Under the pieces are notes generated by a model that saw nothing but the letters and a program-made list of their open reading frames with translations, was not told where the DNA came from and searched no databases. This document shows positions 23,916 to 36,400 of a DNA stretch of 64,000 nt, piece by piece. This stretch comes from Mauremys mutica. Lineage: Eukaryota > Chordata > Testudines > Geoemydidae. Numbering within the stretch: the stretch's first letter is position 1; every line of letters begins with the position of its first letter. The translations under genes were made by a program, and so were the position numbers. The stretch spans positions 21,919,105 through 21,983,104 of the forward strand of contig NC_059081.1 in the NCBI RefSeq assembly GCF_020497125.1. The letters are read 5' to 3'.

Positions 23916-25666
23916 AACAGCGATCTATAATTTTGGGAAAGAGCAAGCCCACCACAAGAATTGTATTTATAAATGGCATTGATCTTGAGTGCAGGAACAA
24001 AAGAAAGCTTCTGTCTGTTTCAGACATTTTTGGGGAGGACTAAATACACGTTATCTGATTTATTTTACTGTCTCCCAAAAAGTGCTTGGGTGAGTGTTAG
24101 TTTTAATGGAGTGAGAGAAGAATGACTTTATGAAAAAGAAACATAGAAAGAATGTGGAAACCATTGAAGATGTCTGGTCCTTAAATGAACTCTACACAGT
24201 TTTTCCACTGAAGTGGATCTGATTACTGAAAACAGTAAATAAATACTTCTTCCCCCCCAAAAAATTAAGGGCAGGGATGGAGAAGCAATCAGGTCTCTGA
24301 ACTGAGAATTGGGTTTTAAATATTATTAGCACTTATCAGTTCAAATACCATAGAGGGAGTGTATTTGTATGATGATGACAGTAGAGTTATGTATCATACA
24401 CTGGGAAATAGAACTGTTATAGTTAAGGATGAAACTGTGCCTCTATTACAGATATGGATTTTCAAGATTTTTTTTTTTATGTCACAGACTTTTACAACCT
24501 TACTGGGTTGTAATTCAAGGCTATGCTCAAGAGATGACGATATTCATCCCCATCGTGATGGACTTGCACACCTCCCATAAGTGTTAATGGGAATGATATA
24601 TGGATGTTGAAGGGAAAATATCAACTTCCTGCTCTGTTGTGGCTTTTAAGCCTCAGCACACAGCAGGGGTTGGTGGTCTGGCAGTACAACTCCAGAGCCA
24701 GGCACAATGCCTGAGAGAGTGAGCACAGCATTGAAAACATACTTTAAATGTTACCCCTATAGGGATAAAAAAGGGATCATGGTTTCTCTGTGTTGAAGAA
24801 ATCCTGTACGGTATTTGCCAAGAAATGGGGGAAGAGTTCTACTTGTATTTTTATGTTGGAAGTTCAGGGTTTTTTTAGCCTGGAAGACTCAATAGCTACT
24901 AGACAATGAATGTCTGGATGACATAATAAAAGACTGAAAATGCAGCACCTGAGAGGGGAAAGAAGGTTTTTTAGAAAATCATTTAAATTTTGGTTGTTAA
25001 CATCTATGTAACTGAAATAGCTCATGAAGAGTTTAGAGAAAGGATGTCATTGTTTAAGAGTCAACAAATATTCCTCTCTCCTCATCAACACACACTTTAA
25101 TTAAGATGTGAGCACTCACAATAAACATCTAATCAAACCTGGGAAGACTAGGCTTAACTTTCAACATATTTCTAAATTTAAGAACTTGTGGAAAAAAAAC
25201 CCTTTAAATATTCACAAAAAAAGGCAATAAATACATAAATAAATTTAAATTGTAAAAAGCGTTGCAGCTCACATTTAACAGGATGCAGCATGTAAGCACA
25301 CTCCCTCTCCCAACCCTCCACTGGCTTGCTGATGATTGCTGACGCTGAGGTGGTAAATCTCTGTCTCCATGCTCACCTCATTTTCCTTTGTGGAGATGTT
25401 TGTGATGCTGTTTCTCTCTCAGTCCTCCCAAAAAGAGAGTGCAAGGACTGGGATAGTGGATTGCACAAAAGGGAACAAATTCCTCTCACACCATCTTCCA
25501 TCCACCTACACTTCTATGCAGAGTTAGCCACAATCCAACTTAGTGTATTAGTCTGTAGCAACAATCGATTAATCTATATATTGCATAAATCATCCATCAA
25601 ATCAACAATCATAAATAATTAAAATAATATGATTGCATATATTATTAAAACATATGACTGCTTAAA
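23916..25666. other. Unique DNA, no gene seen
   Basis: Includes a T-run at about 24469. Frames at 24359-24580 and 25326-25622 resemble nothing known. Confidence 0.45.
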
Positions 25667-25667
25667 G

Positions 25668-26510
25668 TGTTATTGTAGCTGTGTGGTTCCGAGGATTTTA
25701 GAGAGATAAGGTGGGTGAAGTCAGATCTTTTATTGGACCAACTTATGCTGAGTATCACAGCTAAATACAAGGTGGAACAGATTGTTAAACCTAAGGAGTT
25801 CATGTGTTTCAAGAGATCATTCAAAGTGAGGTGGACATTTAACACCTCTGCAGTCAGTTAAATAGGAGAAAGGAGGATTAGTGGATTACAGATTGTTTTT
25901 ACAAGTAATAAATCCATTCTCTTTATTGAGTCCATGATTTTTAGTATCTAGCAAAGCTATGAATTCAAGTTACTGGGCTTATCTTTTGAAGGTGTTATAC
26001 CAGTTTTCATTCAGGATGAGGACTGAGAAGACAGATATAGAGTGATCACTTTGTGAAAAGCGTTCGCCCAGTGATGATATGGTGTTTTTCCTTATGATTT
26101 TTCTGTGAGTTCATTCGAGAGCCAAGTGATTGTCTGGTTTCACCCTCATAGTTGTCATTGGGGCAGTTAGTGCACTGGATGAGGTACAACATACGTTGTG
26201 ATAGGCATATAGAAGATCTATGGATCTTGAAAGGTGTGTTGTGGGGAGTGTTGATCATTATAGCAATAGAGATATGCCTGAAGGTTTTGCAGTGGCAGGG
26301 TCTGGTGCCACTTTGAGATGGCATGTCCTGGTCTGTGGGGAGCTTTCTGTTGATGATGCACTTAGGCAGGTAGGGCAGTTTTTGAAGGTCAGAAGAGGTA
26401 GGTTCAGGGAAGCTTTCTTTCAGGATGTGGTTCCCATCAACTATGAGTTGTAATTGTTTGACGATAACCTGTGTGGGTTCTTATGTGGGATGACAATTGG
26501 GGTGTGTGGT
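25668..26510 (-). mobile_element. Penelope-like element copy 1, GIY-YIG endonuclease and 3' UTR
   Basis: The 3' portion of a Penelope-like retroelement, whose single protein joins an RT to a C-terminal GIY-YIG endonuclease. The minus-strand frame 26324-26046 reads a Cys-rich linker (GTRPCHCKTFRHIS), HNTPFKIH, then the endonuclease segment MLYLIQCTNCPNDNYEGETR followed by QSLGSRMNSQKNHK. The usual YVG is YEG and the Arg after SL is Gly. About 9 bases that would carry one Cys of the linker are missing. The 3' UTR (26045 down to 25668) ends in TTATCTCTCTAAAATCC then CACACAGCTACAATAACA, the family-typical end. Compared with copy 2 it lacks about 75 bases around 25745. The 5' end is cut at about 26510, so the RT domain is absent. 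Confidence 0.85.
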
Positions 26511-26584
26511 CAGTGGGTTTGTTTTGTTCCCAAATACCCCAAAAGAACCTGATTCAATACAGGAAAAAAAAACCTCTTAACATA
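26511..26584. other. Spacer between the two inverted Penelope-like copies
   Basis: About 70 bases that match neither arm. It includes an A-run at 26565. It may hold the truncation junction of the two insertions. Confidence 0.5.
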
Positions 26585-27420
26585 CACCCCAGTTGTCACC
26601 TACCAGCCTACACTGGAACCCAGATTGGGTATCTCGTTACACAGTTACAACCCATACTCGATGGGGACCATATCCTGAAATAAAACTTACCCTGAACCCC
26701 CTCTTCTGGCCTTTAAACAACCCTTCAGCCTTTCCAAACTCATCATCAGAAGCAATTTCCCCACAGACCTGGATACACCAACTCAATTGGCACCAGATCC
26801 TGCCAGAACAACAGGTGCAAAACTTGCAGACATATCTCCACTGTTATGATGATCAACACCCCACACAACACACATTTCAAGATCCATGGGACTTACACAT
26901 GCCTAACACAATAAGTAGTGTACTTCATCCAGAGCATCTAATGCCCCCAACGACTATATGGATGAAATTCACACAGAAAAACAGTAAAAGACAAAAACCT
27001 GTGGGTGAACACTTTTCACAAAATTACCACTCTGTATCTGACCTCTCAGTCCTCATCCTCAAAGGAAACCTGAATGACACCCTCAAAAGATGAGCCTGGG
27101 AACTTGAATTCATAACTTTGCTAGACACTAAAAAAAATAAAGACAATGGATTTGTTGCTCATTAAAAATCTGTAACCCACTAACTCTCCTTTGTTCTATG
27201 ACTGCAGAGGTGTTAAATGCCCATTTTATCATGAATGGTCTCTTGCAATGTGTTAACTCTTTATGCTTAACAATCTCTTCCACCTTGTATTTAGCTGTGA
27301 CACTTGGAGTACCTTTCTCAGACTGGAAGAAGAGCTCTTTGTAGCTTGAAACCTTGTCTCTTTCACCAGCAGAAGTTGGTTACATAAAAGATATTTCCTC
27401 ACCCATCTCTCTAAATTCTA
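26585..27420 (+). mobile_element. Penelope-like element copy 2, inverted relative to copy 1
   Basis: Same element region as copy 1, opposite strand. The linker frame starts before 26791 and shows Cys codons at 26801, 26816 and 26825 (CQNNRCKTCRH). An in-frame TAA lies at 26912-26914 where copy 1 still reads Gln. About 35 bases that encode the endonuclease core after CPNNNY are deleted near 26962, which removes the catalytic region. The 166-residue frame at 26593-27093 starts out of frame with the protein and rejoins it only at its end (PVGEHFSQ and ISDLSVLILKG-like residues). The 3' UTR runs to about 27420 and retains the CTTGAAACC-CTCTTTCACC portion that copy 1 lost. Confidence 0.85.
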
Positions 27421-28629
27421 TGTCATTTTTATCCTCATTTCCATGCCCTGGTGCAAAAAGTCATTTATTCCTTGGATTCATATTTTTCTGGGCCAAGCCA
27501 AATTATGCATGAAAAAACTGACAGTTCTGTGAAATGAGGAACAGGTGGCCACTCTGTTCCTAACACTGCAGAAGTAAAGGGTGGGTTTTCTATAAATTAT
27601 ATCACCTCACACTGTGATTCACATATTATACAAGTTTCATCAATCTGGTTTTGGATCTCTTATCACCAAAAGTGTGAGGCTCCTGGGTTGTTTTCCAGGG
27701 GAGGACAAGGTTGTATAACTTTTGTTTCTGCTTTTGTTCCCCCCCCCTTTTATTATTTATATTACCAGTAGCTCTCTTATTATTATCTGTGATTTTTCCC
27801 CCCAGACTCTCAGACTCTCACATTTTAAATTGGAACCTTTGTTTCCTGAGGTGTACATCATGTTTTTATTTTCTGTTGGTCCAGAAGGTAGAGAAGTAAA
27901 TAGAATAAAAAGAACAGGATCTTTTCAGATGCCCAAGAAGCTAGTGCACACTTAGATATTTATATAAACACAGAGAGCACATGCAGTTACATTCTCTGGA
28001 ATTTAATTGACAAAGATGAAGACACTTCATTTTGCTGGGCATAATTGATTGGTTGCTGGGGTCAGGAAGATATGTTCTTTTCATGGTACAATGTTGCACA
28101 ATTGGGTGACTTATGGGAGAATTATGCTTTCCTCTCAAGTAAACAGCATTGCAAGATCTGAGGCAGGCTTTTGGATTAGATAGACTATTGTTCTGCTCCA
28201 GCACAGCAATTCCTGTGTTACTGTATCTCAGTTTTCTATTTAAAGTACTGATCAAACAATGTTACCAGGATCCTAATCCAAAACCCATTTAAGGCAATAG
28301 AAAAACTCAATACCATTTCTTACCAGCTTGAAGCATGATGGTACCTATGTTTAGTCTTTTCATACCAATGTCTGGCCCTGTGCTTTTACAGCAGTCTCCA
28401 GAAATAGGAGATTACTTTAGGCTGGCAGATGACAGACATTAGTTACAATTTTTTTAGTGGGATAAGCCATACAGAAGAGCCCCTTATTTAAAATGATTGT
28501 TCCCACTACCCTACTAAAAATATTAATATTTTGTTACTAGGTTGCTATTCCAAAACAGGTAGCAATCTACCTGTTGCATAAATGGTGCATAAATAAATAA
28601 ATAGATAAATGAACCCATCAAGTCCATAT
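27421..28629. other. Unique DNA, no gene seen
   Basis: A short run of C and T near 27740-27800. No exon or repeat recognised. Confidence 0.45.
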
Positions 28630-30290
28630 GAAAGTGGTAAAGAGGTAAAACAAGCTGCCAAATGGGCAGCGAAGAATGCCAAAGTGCCCTAAACAAGCTT
28701 GTAATCTACCCACAGCTGGCTGGCAAAAAGATCTATATCATTTTAAAACTGAGATGGACAGGGTAGGAGGACGCAAAAAGATTGCAACATCATTTGTAAA
28801 TAATGACTAGGGAAGACTGCTAGTCTGAATATGTGAAGGAAAGTTGGAAACAATACTTTGAGAGCCCCTTACACGAGGCAATCCCATAATGGAGAAGGAA
28901 ATGAGAAATGCAGTCCAGATTATGAAGAATGGATAGGCAGAGGCACCTGATGAAGTGACTGTGGCTCTGGTGAAAGTTTTGGGTGAGACAGACATAAAAT
29001 AGATGAGCAGAGTTGTTAAAGCCATATGGCGAGACAAGAGAATTCCTGAAGACAGGTACAAGTCTATCTTAGTCCCTATACATAAGAAGGGAACATCCAT
29101 TAATGTAGAAACTATAGTGGGATAAAGTTACTGCTGCATGGGATGAAGATACTGGAATGCATCTTGGATGTTAGGCTTAGGAGAATGGTGGAACCCCTCT
29201 TCAAAGAAAAGCAGCACAGATGCCATGTTTGTATTCCACAATTAATAAAGAAGCGATTACAGAATCAGCAAGATGGCTTCTGGGCTTTTATAGACCTGGA
29301 AAAGGCATACGATAAAGTAGACAGAAGGATGTTCACACCAGAGCTGAGGAAATATGGGGTGTTTGGGTAAACATCATGATCTCAAGATGTTTTAGAATGA
29401 CAAGCCCTTTGAACTGGAAGTTGGACTATACTGGGGTCAGCCTTCAGCCTGTCACTGTTTATTATATTGATGGACCCAGCCAGCAGGAAGATCCCAATGG
29501 AAAAAGGTGAGAAGCTGAAACATGCAGACAACATAGCAATAAAGGCAGCCTCAAAAGAAGACCTAGAGGAAATAGTAAACTGGGGTTTGACCAGCAAAGT
29601 GGGATGAAAATGAATATGACTAAGATTGGGGTTAATGGGGTCAGTAGAGGTGCCTCAGAGAAACTGCATATAGAGATTAATGGAGCACAATTGAACTAGA
29701 CTGACCAGTTCTAATACATTGGTGGCTGGGTTATGGAAGATAGTGAAATTGAACATGAGATACAGACCAGACCAGGGATTTGTGGTAGAGTGTGGAATAA
29801 CATCTCAAAGGTTGTGTATGACAAGCATATACCACTGAGACTGAAATCCAACTACCTTGCAATGCTGTACAGGGCAGAAGCATGGGCAGTAAATAGATGG
29901 CAGGTCCAATGCCTATAGATGTTCAAAATGTCTTCACACAATAAAAAGAGTTATAGGAAGGGATAGATTTCAAAATGAAAGCATTAGGATGGAAGTCAAA
30001 TTCTATGATGTGGCTGTCAAAATACAGGAAGCCCAACTTTGCTTGTTCAGAGACATACAGAGAATGAATGAAGAGGACCTGGAGAAGTTCCCATGGCAGG
30101 AGAGGCTGCTACAAAGGATACCCCAAGGAGAACCAAGGAAGCGATGGGTGGATTGCATCAAAGAAGATTGCAGGTGGATCTTATTGCTCCCTCAGACAGA
30201 CAAAGATGGTGGATGCTTTCATGATGACCAACCACACATTATGGGACAAGGGGAAGAAGAAGCAGCTTCTCTTCCAAAACCATAAAAACA
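28630..30290 (+). mobile_element. RTE-like LINE remnant (RT and C-terminal region)
   Basis: A degenerate non-LTR retrotransposon ORF in shifting frames. Signs in order: AKWAAKNAKVP (about 28655), ESWKQYFESPLHEA (about 28835), MEKEMRNAVQIMKNG (28890) followed by APDEVTVALVKVLGE, DRYKSILVPIHKKGTS (29055), FIDLEKAYDKVDRRMF (29287-29335), the catalytic box at 29521-29532 (His-Ala-Asp-Asn instead of FADD), YIGGWVMEDSEIEHEI (29718-29765), LPLRLKSNYLAMLYRAEAWAV-type segment (29833-29890), and EPRKRWVDCIKED (30130-30170) with WDKGKKKQ at the end. The FIDLEKAYD and RKRWVDCIKED signatures fit RTE-type elements; clade not certain. The endonuclease domain is missing. Stops at many points, inactive. Confidence 0.72.
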
Positions 30291-31939
30291 ATTATATGCT
30301 CTTAAAGACTTCAACCTTCTCTTCAGTACAGAGACTGAAAATACATTGTCTATGAGGAAGATGGATAGCATCCTTCAACCTCAATAGTAGGCAAGCAAAG
30401 CAAAACTTATTTTACTATGTAAAACTTGATTTGGGACAAACTTGGTCTGAACCAAAAGCTCTGGCACACATGTTAGATAGAAGAACACATCTAGTGTAAT
30501 CCTGAAATCAAAAACAAATACATCCACACCTCATGAATAATAATATCAGCTTTTCTTCTTTAAAAAATAGTTTCCATGAAAAATGTAGCCCTTATCCACA
30601 TACTAACCTTATTTCTAACTAACTGATGAGAATTAAGCTAAGGGATTTTGGTAAGTGTTCTTCAAGAGGCTGGGGATGCTGAGAGGATATTAGAGCCCAT
30701 CTGGTTTGACACTTAAACCATTTTGCAATTCCATTGGCTGCACTTGCCTATTCATGTGTGACATAAGCAAAGAACGATCAACTTAGCAGCTGAACTTATC
30801 TATGAGAGAATTACCATTTACACAGCTACTCAGTGAGGTAGGCATTTACAGGTGAGAAAAACTGTTCTGTTCTACGGGCTCAGCAAGCATGGAAATCTAT
30901 AATCCTTTGCACGGTTCAGGCACTGTCTACATTCTCTAAACACTGAGCAAACTGAGCAAAGATTTTTCAGTTCACTACATCTTTTATAAGATACCGAAGT
31001 CATGTACTGTATCCACCCCTAATACATTTATAATGGTTATGTAATATTCATTTTTGTGGCAGGTGGGAAGGAAGTGAGAGGGCAGAGAGACAGTGGATGA
31101 AAGAGTAGGTGGAATTTCAGTCTGCATCTCTGTCTCTCTCTCTGGACTAAACAAGATTTTCTACCTCAGTACAAAGTATGAAATACAGTGAAATAAAAAT
31201 AAAAGCATATCTGCTGATACTCCTCCTCCTTGCCGCTTCTCCTGATGTAAACCTCCTAGTCCTTCCTGTGTCCTTCTCCCTATTTCACTGGTCTTTTCTT
31301 CACTCTCCTGCCTTCTCCCCTCTCTTAGACTACTCAACCAACATAGACAAAGCTATTTCAATAACCGCAGCTGTGCCACTATATTGTAACATTCAGATTT
31401 TTATTGGAAAACTAAATTGAGAGCTGCCTAATGATCCCAAGAGAAGGGTCTCCCAGCACAGCATAATGTAAAGAAAATGTAGAATGGCAGTCCAGTGAGG
31501 GCTACAAATGGAGCAGTGATGAAAATCCATGACCAAAGCAGCAGCTCAAATTGAAAGCATTTCTTTTCTCTGTATTTGTTTCCAATGCACTATGGGGTAT
31601 CAGTTCTTTACTTAAGGCTAGCTGGCTTTAAAATCTTTCTTGAAATCTTGCTACTTCTGTAATGCCTGCTACAAATGCCAATTAGCCTTGTTTATTTATC
31701 TGATCCATTTATCTCCTCTTAGAAAAAAATAATTATTTGCTCCTTCTCACTGTGCCCTAGCCTCATTGAATAGCTGTTGTCATATTGATATCATGCCAAC
31801 CTCCATCTTGTTTTGCTATCCCCATCCCCTCTCCCAATAGCATTACATCTAAAATGAGGCAGCAACTCCTTTGGCTAAAGGGCTTGCTTTTTATTGGTTA
31901 CTTTCACATTTGGATGCTATTACAATTAAATTAGCAAGG
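30291..31939. other. Unique DNA, no gene seen
   Basis: No exon or transposon recognised. Short CT-rich patches at about 31125-31145. Confidence 0.45.
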
Positions 31940-32540
31940 CCGCACATAATCCCTCTCAGAACCCCACTGGGGAAAGGCTCCGAGGGAGGAAATATCCACA
32001 AGGATCCCCTCAGAGAGTTTCTCCTTTATCACTCCATCCTAGGGGAGCTTGCCCCCTCAGCAGAATATAACACAGTGCCTAGCTCCAGATCTAGTACCTC
32101 CTCAGGGATCTGTATAGAGCCTGGGAATACATGTCCTTCCACGGTGGCTCTAGGCACAGGGGCTCTTATCACTCCTGAGTATTACTGCTGTATTGAAGCA
32201 GTACTACCAGGGAGCCCCTCTAACCCCCTCCCTCGCCCTCCCAAAAAAACCCCTACAGACACGGGAGCTGAGTTCTGCCCCCAGGATCTGCATGAAGGGA
32301 AGTGCTTCTGTGGAAAAGACAATATGTCACAGGCTGCATTGCCTTTTCTGGCGAGTGTCCATGGGGCTGGAAAGGAGAGGGGTGGGCTGTGCTGATGTTT
32401 GCCCTGACCTGGTTCAGTGCACACAACTTCTGCCTCTATAGACCCTGGATGACCCTTCTGCAGGGGCCCATGGAAGGAGAAAATGGTGCTTCAGTGAATA
32501 GTGCCCTCCCTATACACTTTCATGTAGGATAAGCTAGATC
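31940..32540. other. GC-rich block of unknown nature
   Basis: GC content rises clearly against the surroundings. A 174-residue plus frame spans 31871-32395, and three shorter frames overlap it on both strands. None resembles a known protein, there are no visible splice or promoter signals, and no terminal repeats or target duplications are seen. It may be an old unrecognised repeat or a degenerate CpG-poor element. Confidence 0.4.
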
Positions 32541-33387
32541 AGTGCGTCAGATCACCTTTATGTGCAAAGCAGGCAGGAGATGATCTGGCCAAGAGATATT
32601 ATGCAGTTGCCTGATTAATTTTCTGTAGCAAAGTGATTGTTACAAGAAAACTACTAGCCAATGCTGCCAATGTATATCCCAGTATTGAATACAGGTGCAA
32701 AAGTGAAAAAAAAATATCAGAAAACTATGGTTGCAGTTTTCATTAACTTTTACCTATGGCCTTGCCATTGGTAGCAGGGGAGAGGCTGATCAGGGGATAA
32801 AGAGAGTAGCATTGGTTTGTAAATTGCACATTAAAACATCTTCAACCTTTAATAACTTGGTATAATACATAATCCTCTTTTGTCTCTTCCTCATCTAAAA
32901 GGGGAAAACGGATGTCCATTCCTATAATATGTCAAACGATGCTAGGTTAACAAGATGTTTTTCCCTAATATATACCATAAATTGCCTTTTACTCTACCCA
33001 TCTTTTCCCACTGGTCCATGCTGGTTAGTCAACAGGTAAATGGTGATTAAATATATACATGTACAACCATAATCTTTTGATGGTAAAACTATCTTTTTCT
33101 CTTGCAACTGCATTGAGCAAGATCAATTTCATTAGTAGGCTGTTTGTAACTATAATTTTCCCAGAGAAAAATGAAACAGGTAGCTCTTTAATTATCCTTG
33201 TTAATTTTTTAATTAAAGTAAATAAGAGTATGACAAACCAAGTAGGCATCAAGTAAAGAGCAGTGGAAAACTACATCTGTGTTAAATGCAGACACGGGAA
33301 ACAGAAATGCTTTCATCTTTAGGTTTTTTTGTTGAAGCTGTGAACCACATAACAATATACATTCCCTTTTTGCAATTACTGTCACCT
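32541..33387. other. AT-rich DNA, possible conserved non-coding block
   Basis: No exon. About 33110-33250 is dense in homeodomain-type strings (CATTAGTAGG, CTTTAATTATCC, TTTTTTAATTAAAG) with no repeat match. Confidence 0.35.
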
Positions 33388-33472
33388 AAGCACATGAGTA
33401 ACTTTAAGCAGGTGAGTAATCCCAATGGGAATAAGCTTACTTAAATGCATAGGTGTTTGCAGGACTGGACCC
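33388..33472. repeat. Palindromic repeat copy
   Basis: GCACATGAGTAACTTTAAG, GTGAGTAATCCCAATGGGA, then AAATGCATAGGTGTTTGCAG and GACTGGACCC. This is the family variant with the GAGTAA-TTACT arms and the TTTGCAGGA-GGCCC tail. Confidence 0.55.
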
Positions 33473-36400
33473 ACAATCCCCTTTCCCTGGACTCGCTGCT
33501 TCCTATGTTCCCCCCAACAAGACCATGCTCTTCATTACTTGTCTGACAACTACCATAAAACTTTTAACTTTTTTTGGACTGGAAGTGGGGGCTGGAGTCT
33601 CAAAAGATGGCTGAGGCGTATGTCTATTTGTTCTCTGAAAAATCCTTGTGGATCGTGTCTTGTAGCAGTCACTGAGTTTATATTGTGAAACTGTTCCCTT
33701 TTATTTTGGCAGCTCTAGGGATTTGGTGACTTTTGCTCAGAGTAGCTGCAAGTAGATAAAAAGGAGACTATATTGTTAAGTAGTATTCATATTTGTCCTA
33801 GAGGAACTGTCAGTTGGTCCAGGCCATGCTGCTTCAGACTGAATCCATTCAGCCTCTTTCCAACATTGTATGATGACTTTGCTGCAGAAATCAAATGATT
33901 GACTATTCCCAGGACATGGGTAATCAGGAGTCTTTTGAGAAACAGAAACATCAGGTAACTGTCTGCAACAGAGCTTAGAGATGTCAAATACATATTGGTG
34001 TGTGTATCTCTGTGTAATATATTTAGCAGAAGACTTTGATATGTGAGCAAACCAACCACACTTATGGAAGAAATAACCCATCTTCTCACAGCCTCTCCAA
34101 TACTGTGATGAGGCATTCACCATGATGGATGGCAGACAGGTTGGTGATAATCACTTTCACGTGGTCAATGTAATCTCTACTTCCCATACAGTGTATGGAT
34201 AGGAGCGCTTAAACGTAAACTTTAACATTTTTAAGTTTAATTTTTTCACTATATACCCAGACCCAGTTTCTTTTAACTTTAACCTGCTGCTACAACAATA
34301 AATTTTCAGACTGAGGAGTGAGGGACTTTGCAAGATTTTATCAATCTGTGTAAGTTGGAGGAATTTGCAGGTAAGTGTCAAAAAACATTGCTTTTTGCTA
34401 CTCACTGTGAGAGCTAGGGCTGGGCTTTTGACCAAAACACAGATCCGTCCCACCGCTACTAGACGACCTGTTTTATATTATTTTAATATTATTTATGCAT
34501 TCTTCTTTTTTGAAACTCCGGATTAATTTTTTTGGTGATGAAAGCAATGAAACATTTTGTTTTAAAGTGATTAATGATGTTCTTTTCACAATGCACATTT
34601 TTATAACAGGGGACAGCCTCTTTCTATCACTGCGTTGTTGTTATTGCCATTGTGTCCACAATTGACACTGTCCAGCTAAATACAACCTACTGCTAAACAG
34701 GAACTCCATGGTGGAAAGTTTTGAAGCAGGACTTTGAAGCAACCAAAGACATTTTCCCCATAGAATCCTCCCTTGGTTTTGAAGTAAGCACAGTATATAC
34801 TGAGATGGGACTTGGGGAGTTTAATTAGTGCTGTGTGAATAGTCATGCAATACCACACATGGTCAGTAAACTGTATTGTTATATACCTGATTACTGAGCC
34901 TCGGTGACTTTATTTAAACCATTTGCAGCAACTAGGAGCCCAGCACACTTTACTGACATTATGGAAAAAGTTGAAATCTTGAACCTATGAAATGCTATCA
35001 GTCACTTGAGGTTAGCAGGACTTCCAGCTTTCCTCTTGGACACTTGTCAATTTTTTGGTATGGTTAAGTAATTTTCTAACATCTACTGAGACTTTTATCT
35101 GGATGGAAGAAGTTAATTTTACCCCTGACCTTATATAGCTTTAGATCAGACATTCTGAGCTACAGTTGTAGCTTCTTACCTGCAATTTACTTGCACAAGC
35201 TTCTGAAATATTAATTATTGCAGACACAGTTTACAGACTCCAGATATCATATATATTTAATGTATTTCTTTCCATTTAATAAATGTCTATCCTTTAGGTT
35301 ATTTCTATTTCCATTTAATATCCATAAAAGGACTTGCTAGAACAACCCAATTAGTGTTGACTTCCTTCAGCCCACTTAATAGCTCCAAAATATCCCAATC
35401 CACAATCCAAATACCATCTTCATACTACAATCTAAGAAAAGCCTTATCAACTCAGTCCGCAAGTAAAACCTTGGAGAATAGATAAGTCATGCAGCATGCC
35501 TGGAAGGTTAACACACTTCTGTTTTTAATGTAAAAACCATGAAAACATTTTTTTTCTTTGGGGAAAAAAAATGAAATCAATTATGGTCGGGAAATTTCTA
35601 ATAAACCTGTAAAATATTTGACCTTGAAGTTTGAGGTCATTAAGTGAGAATTATTTATGTTGTACCCTTGCCTTACTCCCCTTCTGTCAAAATATAACAG
35701 CTGTCTCTTAGTGATCTGCAACATCTTTAAAACAAGAATCTTCCAATAATATGCCCAACCCTATGAAAACACTCACAGTTAATGTAATTTGCACAATTAC
35801 ATTTTAAAATAAATGAAACACAAGTACTCTTTCATCCCCAAATATATTACTAATACTAGTCAGTGAAAAACAGAAAACCAGGGACAGTTTAAAGGCTCTC
35901 TGGAGCCCTTTTCAGCAGCAACCGTTTTTTAAGAACTACTAACATGTGTAAAGCACTAGGCAATATCACTAGTTCAAACTGTCTGAAATAGGCAGGTTAG
36001 CATATGATGATTCCACCACTAAGAAAATGAGGCACCTGGTGCCGTTTTTCTTCTTATGGCTTCTCCGTGAACTGAATTCTAGCAGACCAGAGTCAGGTCA
36101 GGTTTTGTGGCATTCTAGCCAAAATAGCTTCAGTGTTTTTTCTTTCTCAGTTTGTTCTTCCAAAGAGCTGCTGCCTAGACCACATGAATTCAAACAAATC
36201 TCCTAAGTGAAGAAGAGGAAAACAATGTTTAAACAATCTATCTTGAACCCACATATCAGAGTTACAAAGACATTCTCCTCTATCCCAAATAACATATCAA
36301 GTCATGCATGTGTAATGACCCCTATCTATATATACATAAAAAACCCATGTTTGCCCACTGGGATCACACCTTGAACATTCAGTGCCAAAAATGCAGGCCT

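Noticed and set aside
26593..27093. 166-residue plus-strand open frame as a gene
   Set aside because: It starts out of frame with the Penelope-like protein and only rejoins that frame near its end. It is a by-product of indels in a dead retroelement.
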